Source of the DNA: Magicicada septendecula
Lineage: Eukaryota > Arthropoda > Insecta > Hemiptera > Cicadidae
Length of the DNA: 64,000 nt
Assembly (NCBI GenBank): GCA_034769895.1
Contig: CM068372.1
Location: 235,866,843 to 235,930,842, forward strand
Direction of reading: 5' to 3'
The number at the start of each line of letters is the position of its first letter. The stretch's first letter is position 1. Positions 1 to 11,320 of this stretch are shown here, one piece after another. A model generated the notes under the pieces. It was not told the DNA's origin and did no database searches. It saw only the letters and a program-made list of their open reading frames with translations. A program made the position numbers and the translations under genes.

Positions 1-2502
1 AAGTCTTTCCATTGCCCTTGCCTCTACACGGATTCATATCCGTCGTTCCTTCACGATCTTTCTAGAACGAACTTTTTTCGGGCCCCGTTCGCCAATTCCC
101 TCATTCATCCACTTCGAGGTAGTCGAACGTGGCCGCACCATTCAATATAATACAATTTACAGCATTGTAATTCATAACTGATCCAAATTTTTTCTTTTGA
201 TATTTTATACCAACTAATAAGACCGCAACGCCTTCTCCAATACTCCATTTCTAATACACGAATTTTTTGTTAGTTTGTTTACTACACAGCCTATTTCAGG
301 ATATGTATGAATGCTTCGCACAATGGGGCTTGGTGAATAAAAAAGGACATGTAAAACAGGTTTCATTAATGTTAATGTCATTAATGTCTGTAATTTAAGA
401 TATTCTACATTCGTTTATAAAAAATACGATATTGATAATCTGTTCATATACAGCTTAGCGTTTTATGAGATACTGCCAACTGAGTTTTATGTATGTCCAT
501 CTTCAGTGGCCTGGACCAAGTGTTAACGTCCGAACGACCAAAAACAGTATACGATTTTAACCCCCCGCCTATTATTGATATAAAACAGATTATTGTTCAC
601 TGGTAATGGAATTTCTTTTTTGCACGACTCTACAAATAAGTATTTCGTAAAATACGTGAAAACGAACGTTCTTCAACTTCTTGACGAATAATAAAACGAT
701 ATTTTAATGGAAACATATACGAATTATTTGCAATTATATTCGAAGATTCGAAAGAAGAACCAGTCAAATCGGCCAGCTTATCGCGTGGTATCAATGAGAG
801 CGGAATGAAGCTGTCATAGAGGATTTTTCCTGAACTGCTCACAACATGATAATGCGATTACGCATCGTATGGACCTCTCCCCAACTGACTAAAGCTATAA
901 AAAGAAACTACAAAATACGACCACGCGTTCAAACTATACAGACGACCTAACTTTTATTTTCTGACACAATCGCGTGCGCCCAATTTAAAAAAAACTTTTT
1001 TACGCTTCATGGTTTGTAAATCCACACTACGACAATTTTTTGGCCTCTTGTGTAAGATGAGAAGAATCTGCCAAACAATCAATGAAAACATTAAAACAAC
1101 TATTAGAAGAGTCCTTAATTGGAATGGAAGAAGAAAATACTGTTGCTTCGAGTAAACCTATTTTACAATTCAGAAAGAACAATCTCAACTTTCCCTGTCA
1201 TTATTGTTAGTTAAATGCAACAACTTTTTTCTTGTTCTGTTGTGTCTTCGTATTGTATTGAGGCGAGACGGCTTACCGACTGAATTCCAAGTGACAAGTT
1301 CGGTAGTCAGGCTTCTCCAGGTCGAGAAATCCAACCACGCTTTACAATAGGATGGAGCAAACAGTAAGACAGCCTAAGTTGGCGACGCTTTCGCAAGTTA
1401 GTAACAAGATATCATCTACCTAAAGGGGAACAAATTCAATAATACTTGCGTGCTTCATTCTGTTCGCATCAAGGTCGGTTAATTTGGGGGAGGGGGGGCT
1501 TGCTTGGGTACTGCAGATTTCTATGCCTCGACAAGCCACGAGTGGATACGAGCGACAAACGGTTATGTTTAGAGGCACTGCTTTACCATGCGTTTACCAC
1601 ATGATTTGTTACGATCAGCGATAAATATGAATATTTGTAAACACAATCAATAAATACAAATGATTCCGTCGTCCAACGAATAACCCCAGATATCACGGAA
1701 AATAATTACGAGAGTCAATACGGGTTACACAAAGTGTAAATGCTGACTTGTTAAAATAAAATGCAATTACATTGCAATGCATTATTCAGGTGATTATTTA
1801 GCGTATACGAACTTATAATTTCTATGCACAGTGGTATGCACAAAAAGGGTCTATATACGGTAAACTTTACCGATATCAATTGTTCTTCTCACAACTGTAC
1901 GTATTCGTGACGCATTTCGGAGTCGAGACAATACACTACCGAGAAGAAAGTCGATAGTCATTGTTGCGTTGGTGGGAAGTTTTCTTACTTCCGTTGAATT
2001 TATTACTGGAGTCAGCAGGACATTTGATTTGAAAGAGACAATATCGTTCAAGAGAAGATACGGAAAAACACTGCTTTAAAAATTTCGTATTCTTTTGACG
2101 CGAATTCTTCAAATACGTCTTTCATTTATCGCTCTTTCTTGCAGTAGTATTAGGATTTCAAGTTATTTAAAACGCAGAAGTCACTATGGTTGCAATCGAT
2201 TACACGGTGCGCATAAGACAAAATTTTATTAGTTATATTCTTTTTTAGTAATTGTTAAGTGTCCAAAGAACCTGTCTTCAACAATCTTCCTGACTAGCCG
2301 GTACAGAATTCATAACAATCACCCCAATTGGTATTATACAGTATATGTTTTTTTCTGAAACGCAATGTATTCGAGGCCATTACTCGTTCCGAATGAAACA
2401 GATATATTTTTTGAAAATGTTTTTATAATGTTAATTATACACAAGCGTGGGTATTCAATCGTCATATACTTGTTATTATTAGCAAGTTTCTTGATATAAT
2501 GT
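1..2502. other. AT-rich unique DNA, no gene seen
   Basis: No open frame here exceeds about 70 codons and none resembles a known protein. A G-rich run lies near 1485-1500. I see no repeat shared with the rest of the window. Confidence 0.5.
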
Positions 2503-3016
2503 TGTTACGTAGTGCGGAACGTTCTACAAGTATCTCGACTATTCCAGCTGTAATGTGTGTGTGCGTACATGCTGCTGCTACTTTGGGATGAAAGACGATT
2601 ACGCGCCACCAGACCGTACCGGTCAGCGCAGTGTGTTCAAAGACACTGCTTCTAATGGATTCTCGAGAGCGCCTGTTTGTTTAACAAGTCATCCAAAGTG
2701 ACAGATTATTCTGGAATATCATCAACGAGGTATAAATATAGGCATTCACGGACGGTCAAGTCAGTTTAAGTGGCGATTTATTCCAGTGCGGTTCGAAGTA
2801 TTGTGGCGAAGTGTTATTTTTTATAATTGCGCGGGACTCTATTAGTTGACATTTTATTGTGTGCGAACAATTTTTATTTGATTTGTTGTAAGAGACTATC
2901 TTGTTGATTACAAACTGTTTAATTGTGATAATTAAAGCTGGTGATTAGTGACTTAATTGGAGTCTTGTATTTTGTTTTCCACTGTGCCACACGACGATCA
3001 GTAGACCGTCGTAACA
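2503..3016 (+). mobile_element. Solo LTR of an LTR retrotransposon
   Basis: A 514-bp segment begins TGTTACG and ends CGTAACA, a perfect 7-bp inverted terminal repeat of the TG...CA type used by LTRs. Inside, in the right order, are a TATA box (TATAAATATA at 2731-2740), an initiator-like TCAGT about 30 bp downstream (near 2761), and an ATTAAA polyadenylation-type signal at 2931-2936. This is the U3-R-U5 layout of an insect LTR. No primer-binding site, gag-pol frame or second LTR follows, so it is best read as a solo LTR left by LTR-LTR recombination. I could not find a clean target-site duplication, so the insertion is old or the ends are slightly misplaced. The superfamily (Gypsy or BEL/Pao) cannot be decided from the LTR alone. 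Confidence 0.65.
2731..2740 (+). promoter_or_regulatory. TATA box of the solo LTR
   Basis: TATAAATATA lies about 30 bp upstream of TCAGT near 2761, which fits the arthropod initiator consensus. This would be the U3 promoter of the LTR; whether it still fires is unknown. Confidence 0.5.
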
Positions 3017-3667
3017 ATATAGTCATATGAACAAGTCAGAAAATGATTTTAATTACACGTACATTTAACCATAATTTTATGAAACAGTATCATCTTCACA
3101 AACATCTGTTTTCGTTAGAAGTTTCAGTCAGGAATAAGTCTGCAAAACATTTAAATACGATGTACTGACTACGAATGCTTATGACTTATCGAGTTTCATT
3201 AAATCGCGAACAGACAGTAGGGCACAGAATACTGTCTACTGCAGTGTAAGCGAACAGATGGAGAAAGTTAAAATGGATTAGGGAAAAAACGAACAGCGTT
3301 ACATTGTGATGAAAGAGCCAGGAGGCCTGCTGATCACGTCGAGACGGGCAACATGCCGCTGTGCGTACGACAGTTGATTGAATTCAACGGCAAGACATGT
3401 TCGCTATCCCCGACGGAGAGATTTTATTGTTGCCCAATCAGATAATACGACGCACTCTCTAATACCTCTCTTTCTATAAACATTTATTGCAGCGAACCAT
3501 TCTCTGGGGTCCCACTACATACAAACTCACCACCGTTAAGATAAATACACTCGCAACCCCTCAAAAATGCTTCGGACAATAATATCAGCAATACCGTTTC
3601 TATTCGCCCCATGCACAAATACAGGTATATTTCATACAAATACAAGGAAAGTAATTTGACCATCCGG

Positions 3668-3670
<3 letters not shown>
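3017..3670. other. Unique DNA, no gene seen
   Basis: No recognisable coding region or repeat between the solo LTR and the (TG)n tract. Confidence 0.4.

Positions 3671-3673
<3 letters not shown>

Positions 3674-3700
<27 letters not shown>
3674..3700. repeat. (TG)n microsatellite
   Basis: About 13 TG units, followed by alternating purine-pyrimidine sequence rich in CG and GT. The 93-residue minus-strand frame crossing it is a by-product of the repeat. Confidence 0.95.
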
Positions 3701-3949
3701 ACGCGAGCACGCGCGTGTATATAAAGAGAAACGTTCAGCCGAAGTAGACCAAATTTGTAGTCCATTATATTTTAGAGGTCTGATTATTTTGTTTTATAAC
3801 CGATATTAATGAAACGTACACTAAAAATATTATTAGACTACTTATCGAATTTTTATCATCCACACGAATAGCCCATAAAATGCCTTCCCCTAGGATGACT
3901 ACGCTTCGATTTTAGCGGGATATAGTAAGAAACTGTAATACGTATGTCT

Positions 3950-4330
3950 TAAGACTGTATGAGGACAGGCCTTGGAATTCATATTCTTCAATCTTTCGCT
4001 GTCCGTGATTAGCTCTTATTATTTTCTCCATTTTCCTTCCAATTCTTCTTTCCATGTTTCCATAAATCATTGTCTGACCGCCTTCCTTTTGTATTCCGTT
4101 CGCTTTCCTCCCTTTGAACCTTCATTGTGCACCTGCTTTAGCACCTCTATTGTCACTCTTTCGCAGAACATGTCCCAGCTAGCTCAGTCTTTTAACTTCT
4201 ATCTCCTTTATAATGTTAGGATTTCTTAAACGTTTATTAGGGTTTTGTTTTTATTCTGGACGTACCACTATTCATCACTGTGCCAAGTATTTCCTCAGTG
4301 GTTTTCTCTTCCATGTGCCCAGAATGATTT
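3950..4330 (-). pseudogene. Degenerate non-LTR retrotransposon C-terminal tail
   Basis: Read on the minus strand, broken frames near 4215-4140 give IKEIEVKRLS, then LGHVLRKSDNRGAK. This matches the basic region that follows the reverse transcriptase in many arthropod LINEs (pattern: K-RL-W-GHV-R-DNR-AK). Further downstream are Lys/Arg-rich remains of the usual GRPRKRW stretch. A stop replaces the tryptophan expected between RLS and LGHV. Only the extreme C-terminus survives; the RT domain is absent. The plus-strand 85-residue frame over the same DNA is an antisense shadow. The family cannot be named. Confidence 0.5.
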
Positions 4331-4339
4331 CATTTTTAT

Positions 4340-6877
4340 ATCACTCAACATGCCTATGTTCCATCATGACTGCCGGTCAGATCGGTATAACGTAGCACTT
4401 ATCTAGATAAGTGTTAGTGCTGTGAAAGAAGAGATGAACAATCAAGACAACTAGTATAACGTAGATCTTACTTTTTGAGTTTACAGAGAATGAATTTGTA
4501 TTTAGCACATTTTATAACTTGTTTCCTATCATAATTCAACTGACTATTCTCAACGTTATATTTTCATGGAATACACATACGCGCGCACGATTTAGAGTTT
4601 GAAGTTCTAACTTGAGTCTCTAGCAGTGTGGATTTCAAATTCATCATTTGCGTTGTAATAGTTAAATACCAATTTTGAGCGAATACCCATGCTATATGCG
4701 AATACAAGTCAGTACAGCCGACAAAAAGCACAAAATCAGGCTGCGAAACGAGAGCAGGTACAAACTGAATCTAACAATCGAAGAGTTCACAATTCACATA
4801 TGTTTACAAGAGAACACTCTATGCTTAATAACCAGCCAACAACACATTCATAAATAATCAAACAACACAATCACTACAGCAACAGCAATGATGACATCCA
4901 TTGTGAGCTACGATAATTCTTTTAGCGTTTCTATAGTTTTAATGAATTTTTCTGTGTTTAATAAATGTTTATTGTTTACTTAAAGTGATAAACGCTTTCA
5001 ATAATCGCCCTGCCTAATATCTTGCTTACAATATCAGAATAGGCTACACCTGCAATTAAAAAAAGTAACACAATAACAATACAATGCCTACGGCACACGA
5101 TTATAATACCCTTACAAATTATAGTACAGGTACCGAAAAAATACATGCAAATGAGTAATTTCAAAATTTGTTTCACGCGAAAATGTTTAACAAAGGTAGT
5201 ACAATATTACTAAATAGTTAGTAGTATTTTATTTGTCAGTGTAATAATATGTTCACTTCCCCTTCAAACGAATGTCACTGATCAGTAGCTGTTCGTTGGT
5301 TTGGTACAAAGCAGTATCTTTGTTCTGAGAATTTTGTTACACTATTCCTGACTTGCTTCGTAAAGTCCATGCGCTATGCCCCCTATTAATGTGTGAATTT
5401 AGGTGTATCGATCTGCATAGCCAGTTCGTCAGTACAGCTGCTTCCCAGAATGATCTTTCCTCGACTTTCCTTGGTTGGTAATTTTACCCGTCCGTTGTAA
5501 AAGTTTTGATCCGCCAGCTTAGACAATCACAAAAACCGAAAGGACAGATCAGTTCCAATGTAAGTTGCACAAAATATTAGCCGCTGCTTCCTTTACGCAT
5601 TTAATCATTTTAATTACAGTTTTAACAATGTTAATGTTTCGTTAATTTACCATGGTTACTACAAAACATAACCACAAAGTCACTAAATTCATTTTTCGCT
5701 TTTCTTGGAGATTAAAAGTGTTATCAAATAAAAAAGCGCTGTCACATCATGACAAAATTTTAACCAGCGATTGCCTTTATTTTAAAATTAAGATAGACAG
5801 TACTTTCGGTATGTCCTCAGAACACTCAGAGGAACAACTGGTTAACACTTCATCATGATCGGACGCGCTTTCAAGTTTTTAAGTTGATTCTTGTTCAAGA
5901 AAAGAGAAAACGGGCACTTTTTGTTTTAATCATCATGAAATAATGAAAGAATTCTATAAATGTATTTAAGTAACGAGTAAACGTGCAAAGAGATAAGACA
6001 AATGGTTGGTGTAAAGTCGACATACTTTAGTGGGTGTCCAAAATAGAGTAATCAAAACTTTGGCAGCGAACAGTAGAATCATTGTGCGTCTGTACAGCGT
6101 ATGCCCTAGGTACTTCTGAACTTTTAACAGATTGTTCTATAGGGATAGCCATTCTGTACGACAAAATTATTATGTCTTTAAATATTTAAAGCGTTCGGAA
6201 AAAGAAAGTTTAAGAGTTACGACACTGAAAGTGTATAATTTAGTTTCCGATTGCACGCGTTTCTAATGTTCTTTACTTAAATATTTTTTAAATATACTTA
6301 GCGTACTTTATCTTTAGAATATTGTAGATAATGAACATCCTCTGTAGACTTGCATTGCCTACAGTCGAAAAAGTAACTATAAACACAAGAGAATACCTTG
6401 TATGCTACGTGATTTTCAAATCAAGAGATCCATACCAAATACTTCATCGTTACTACAGCGACTAACATCGTCGGATACAATAATTTATTATTCAAAAAAA
6501 CTGATTTAATTCAAGGGGGAATTCCCCAATACAGATGGCGAAATCTACGACAGATAGAAATGTTTTCACACGTGCGCCTACGCACTGATTTTTCTGATAT
6601 TTTATAACGTACTTGAATTGCAAATTTTTCTGAAAACATTATGACCGAAAAGAACTGGCTGTGTAAAGCCTTTACTGTTTTGTAAAAACAAATGTTAATA
6701 CATTATGACTGATCACATCGTACATGATGGGCGATTCTGTTGACGTAACGTTTGATCAGGTTTTTGGCTTAACTAAATTTTTGTTTGTCAACGCACGGAT
6801 CTTAATATAATTAATAATATACAATACACTATTGCCCTAAGTCTATAATATGTATAAAACATTTACCATTTACCAAT

Positions 6878-6878
<1 letters not shown>
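4340..6878. other. AT-rich unique DNA, no gene seen
   Basis: Only open frames of about 60-70 codons without family resemblance. No structural repeat recognised. Confidence 0.45.

Positions 6879-6879
<1 letters not shown>

Positions 6880-6910
<31 letters not shown>
6880..6910. repeat. (AC)n microsatellite
   Basis: About 15 AC units followed by very AT-rich DNA (6911-7440). Confidence 0.95.
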
Positions 6911-6912
<2 letters not shown>

Positions 6913-7930
6913 TATTTTTATGATGGATTTTTGAAATAATTATATTTACATAATACGTACTTAATTTTCATAAATACCGCACATAAGTAATTTTCAGCAA
7001 AAATTACATTTTATAAATTAATATACATTAAAAATTTTGACAGTTACATTCATAACTATGAAACTGGAAATTGCATCAGCCAAGACCATATCATTTACTG
7101 ATTATTAAATAATTACATTTTAGCAATTTTGAAAATACATAAATTATATATTTTCATTTCAGACCTACTATAGTTATATAGTATTAATTTATAACTTCAT
7201 TTAAATTTTATGTAGGCTAATACGTCATTACATAATGTCATATAAATTTTTACAATCAACTTCAAAATTTTACAATTGTATAAGTATGATAATACATTTT
7301 TATCTCGAAAATACGTACTTGATAACTTTGTTATCAAAAATAAACATCTACTTTAAGATAATTACCTATATGTTAAATTTACTGAATCAAAAATTTAACA
7401 TTACATAAATTATTGTAAATAATTATATCATCAAGAAAAGTCAATAATTTCAAATGACATACACGTAGACTATATCCAGTTTGTTCCCGTACGTAGGCCT
7501 ACATTTACTACTGATACGTTCGACGTATTTATGATAGGCCTACATCTCACTTCGTGAATCGTAATTGTTATTACACGCGTTGTTTGTTTAAACTGTTAAA
7601 CTAGAACATAGCCTACATTACATTTTAGTGTCCAGTGACTGCAAACACGTCGATACTCCAGTAACGTACTACATTAATCATGTCGGCTGATTGTCTCCCA
7701 GTGGATGGCATCAATTTTTCTTTTTGTTTCGTCAACCCAGTTAGCGACATAATGGCCGTTTTAAGCTACTCGTGGCCGTCGCTGAAGCACAAAGGCACCG
7801 CTCGGCAATTAATTAAACTGTCACGTTTAAGAAACGCGGCTAAACTTCTCAGACGCGTTACAGCTACCGTATACAAGCATACCTTGTTATAACTACCACG
7901 GTTAATAGCGAACAACGTTTTAATCACATA

Positions 7931-8040
7931 CAGTACAACCTCAGTGGACCGACATATACTTGACCAAGGGGCCACCCGATTATCGAAAACGTCAGATTAC
8001 TGGGAAAAGGCAGAATAACTTCTTTCAGCTGTACCGCACC
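7931..8040 (+). repeat. Possible terminal fragment of a pogo-like DNA transposon
   Basis: The segment starts CAGTACAACCTC and continues, with an interruption, into CGATTATCGAAAACGTCAGATTACTGG split over two lines. It resembles the ends of pogo/Tigger-type elements, which begin CAGTA-ACCTC and carry CGATTA-CCG motifs. No transposase and no matching opposite end were identified, so this is a weak call based on motif memory. Confidence 0.25.
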
Positions 8041-8054
8041 GTTTAATATCAATC

Positions 8055-8795
8055 AGGACCCGGGGCGGATTTACCATTTTGCAACCCATAGGCAGTATAA
8101 ATTTTCCACCCTCCCACAAATATTTTCTTCCCAATTTTTCTTAATAAATTTTTATAAAACAATTTACATAACGTATTAGGAAGAGTGCAATAAGACATTA
8201 AATTACTGTAGCCGTGTTTATTCCAAAACACTTTTAACTGAAGTCTGGATCAGGGAACTAAAGAAAAATAACTGAAGGAAAATATATTAATAATTAAACA
8301 AACAAAAGAGGGGCGGGGTTAAGAAAAAGTGATCAGACGACTCACACTTTACGCAGAAGTACACCACGCCAAAACTTTACGCGGTGCCGATCAGGGTTGG
8401 GTACGAAATTATGCTACACTCACAGTCTCTGACTTTTATAGTCTCTTTTATAGTGGCATCTATCGACAGTCACCCGCGATAAAGGATGCAAAGGATGGTA
8501 AAGGATGTTCGAAATTCGAATGTAAACGAAGTAATAGTTAAACAATTAATTAATACAACGGAAGTATCACATAGATAATGAATGTAAATATGTAATAAGC
8601 CTAGTTACTAAACAATATATATTTTTAAAAGTTTCTTGTCATATTGGGACGAAATGGAGCTGCATTTAAAACATCTCTTATGAGATGGTACAAAACCAAC
8701 ATAACGACCGTCAAATTTCACCTTTCCAAAATTTGCCGCCCGTAGGGAATTGTCTACTTTGCCTATGCGTAAATACGCCTCTGATCAGGACTGAC
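8055..8795. mobile_element. Degenerate DNA element flanked by inverted partial repeats
   Basis: The left edge carries GGGGCGGATTTACC, then CCATAGGCAGT and AAATTTTCC. The right edge carries the reverse order on the other strand: AAATTTGCCGCCCGTAGGG, GCCTATGCGTAAATACGCC and CTGATCAGG. These are diverged inverted copies of one 60-80-bp terminal sequence about 740 bp apart, as in a non-autonomous DNA transposon. The interior has only chance frames. Superfamily unknown. Confidence 0.4.
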
Positions 8796-8799
8796 TGTC

Positions 8800-9327
8800 A
8801 CAGAACAAAATTTATTATCATTTATAACAATTACTGTATTGTAAATACAAAAATGAGCGCAACAGGCATAATAATGTTTGTTCGTTAAGAAAATGTCTGG
8901 GGGTGGGGGGTCAGTAATACAAGAAGAATTCATTTGTTTTTTAAACGCGCCTTTAAAAAGGTTTTCTGAAACGTGTTCAATATGATGATGTCTTCGGCTT
9001 GTACGTTGCCCCTTTTGACAGCACGCGCTTAAAGCATTCCAGGCGTCATCGTGTCGTATCGTGAGGATAATCGGCAGTGCTCTTCTCTCTTGTTCATTTT
9101 CCCAGTTTCTGTATCTTTAAATTGTGATTATCTTTTCACTTGTCGCTATTTGAAGATTTTACTCTTCACCTCTAGCGTCGTACGTCCTTGGACCGGACAG
9201 GTCGTCTTCTCACAGTCTTGACGATGAGAAGTCAGGATCAGTGTACGCCTGTCATTGGATTGCTGGACGCATCGGACTACGGAACAGTCGGATTTCGTAC
9301 TGTATTTTCTTAAGAGAAATAACAGTG
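8800..9327. other. Unique DNA, no gene seen
   Basis: Mixed-composition DNA with a G-rich run near 8900. A weakly LTR-like base composition was considered and not accepted. Confidence 0.35.
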
Positions 9328-9486
9328 TTGCACACCACTATAGACATTTTTTCCGATTCGCGCTTTCAAGCTTCACAGTTCATCAGATGGGAAATATGAA
9401 AATAAAGATCTAATATTTCCGATGTGATGATGAGCTGTGAAACTTGAAAGCGCTAATCGGAAAATTGTTTCTATAGTGGTGTGCAA
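9328..9486. repeat. Hairpin (foldback/MITE-like) element, ~70-bp arms
   Basis: The left arm starts TTGCACACCACTATAGA and the right arm ends TCTATAGTGGTGTGCAA. The complementarity continues inward (CGCTTTCAAG with CTTGAAAGCG, CACAG with CTGTG) as far as GAAATAT and ATATTTC around a loop of about 15 nt. A few mismatches and small indels show some age. No transposase is encoded. It may be a MITE or the end product of a foldback transposon. Confidence 0.7.
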
Positions 9487-9489
9487 TAG

Positions 9490-11070
9490 TGTCTGTGATT
9501 ATAATCACTAACACAACATTATTAATTAAATAAACAGAAGAGAACACAGAAACAGGTTAATCTATTATGAGTTATAGTGTTACCAGTAAATGTTGAAACT
9601 GAGATTTAATTAAAATAAATGAATCAAATATTAAAGGTATAATATATAATTTGCAGTTCACTTTCAGTAACCAGTCAGAATTCATACAGTGGCATTAGTT
9701 TTTCCTACGGAGTAGGTACTATTGGACGAGTCGGCGTTATTCACATCGTACATGCATATCGCATACGTTCAATGATGCAAACAGTCTTCCACGTCTCGTG
9801 AATCAGCCTCACTGTGCTGTTAACGATATACTGCGGATATCGCTTGCTCCGTCTGTTAACTAGCTATTATGAATAGATTATACAAAAGTAAATGGCGCAG
9901 TGTAGGTGGTCTTCCAAGCAAAACATACATCAACTATCACCACTCGATTACATGTTCCAATGTGTTACTACTTCGTTACCCGAATAAAGCGATTGACGTA
10001 GCAAACAAAGACAAAAAGGATAAAGCTGTAAGCCTGAAGAAATATCTGATCTGCTGTCGCCGAGACTTGCTTTCGAGGATACTGACGCCTATAAAGGGGT
10101 TTCAAAATCACATGGAAAACGTGCATTTAATTTTATTCTAAAAATTCGTCGTCAACGCATGTAGAAGAGTTTCACCAGATCTACTGTCCTTTTCACAATT
10201 GTTACTGTTTAGTGTGTAATTGTGATTTACTACAGACTCGGTGCATTGGGCATGGCTAAGCACTTTCCACTGCACTATTGCTCCCTGAATAATATTACAT
10301 TAAAAAACTGTTCGCAACAGAGGAGGAATACAAGTGTATTCCTTCTCACTGACGCGTTATTCGTCCTTTGAGAAGAATCGACGTACTTATCTCACTGGAG
10401 AGCTATACAGCTGTTGGTCTTACTTGGATATTAGACAGATTTGACAAGACAGGAGCGCCTGAAAAATGTGGTTAGAGAAGGGTAATACGTTCTCCTCTAT
10501 TCTTGGAGTGCCGTGCTTAAAACGAGAGTAGAGCCATCAAAAACCGGGTGCTACGTGTATTCATGGGGACAAGTATACGAAGCTACAGTTCACGTTTAGT
10601 CCTACTGGCTAGGCAGAGGTGTTACTACGTAGAAACACCACTCACTAGTTTTTACTATCGTCTCGTGAATGGATAGCGACCATGACTGTATAAACACTAC
10701 AACACAAAATCTCAAATAAGATCAAGAGTGGTTGTTATAGCTCGCTTGGCAGAACGTTAACGTTCGGAAGTCTTTGACGAAGTAACGTGTGTCTGCATTA
10801 CCGACACTGTCTCTATGGACCAATCAGGTTGCATCATTAGTACGACGAGATTACCGTTTTGTGTCGACGTTGGCACAATTACTGTAGTATTCATCAACCG
10901 CTGCGTATCTGCTTCAATGAAACCTATCTTCAATCCATGTGCTGAAACATACCAACAACATGCCTGCACATAAGCGAGTTCAAAAATTAATTACCACTGA
11001 TAACAGTTCCTTTGATGCCGAGTATCGCCCTTCTAATCGAGAAAGCTACATCAGACATGCTGGCTTGCTA
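9490..11070. other. Unique DNA, no gene seen
   Basis: Two frames of 70 and 90 codons occur, but neither has a recognisable motif, signal peptide or repeat-family match. Confidence 0.4.
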
Positions 11071-11076
11071 GAAACC

Positions 11077-11320
11077 TGACGATAGAAATTGAACAGTGGC
11101 TGAGAGATGCGCAGTGTACAAACATCTCGTTGCGAGGCTAACAAAATTTTCATTTATTTCGCACACGCGCACAACAGTCTTGTACAGTGTTTTATAGTGT
11201 GAACATCGGCTGCAACAAGTCTGGGAAGAACAGTCGATGCATGTGTGACAGAGAGGAGATGATATGCTCTAAGGTGTAGATAACTTAGCTATACTTGTAA
11301 GTAGGCGGTAATTCATGCAC
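11077..11320 (+). repeat. Interspersed repeat, copy 1 (partner at 38988-39250)
   Basis: This segment and 38988-39250 align in the same orientation through AGAGATGCGCAGTG, CTCGTTGCGAGGCTA, ATTTCGCACACGCG, ACAACAGTCTT, GAACATCGGCTGCAA and CTATACTTG. The order is conserved, with small indels between. No coding capacity or RNA-polymerase-III boxes were recognised, so the class is unknown. The boundaries are only approximate. Confidence 0.6.

Noticed and set aside
8900-9325. Possible LTR-like region
   Set aside because: Composition alone suggested it; no terminal motifs or promoter spacing could be shown.
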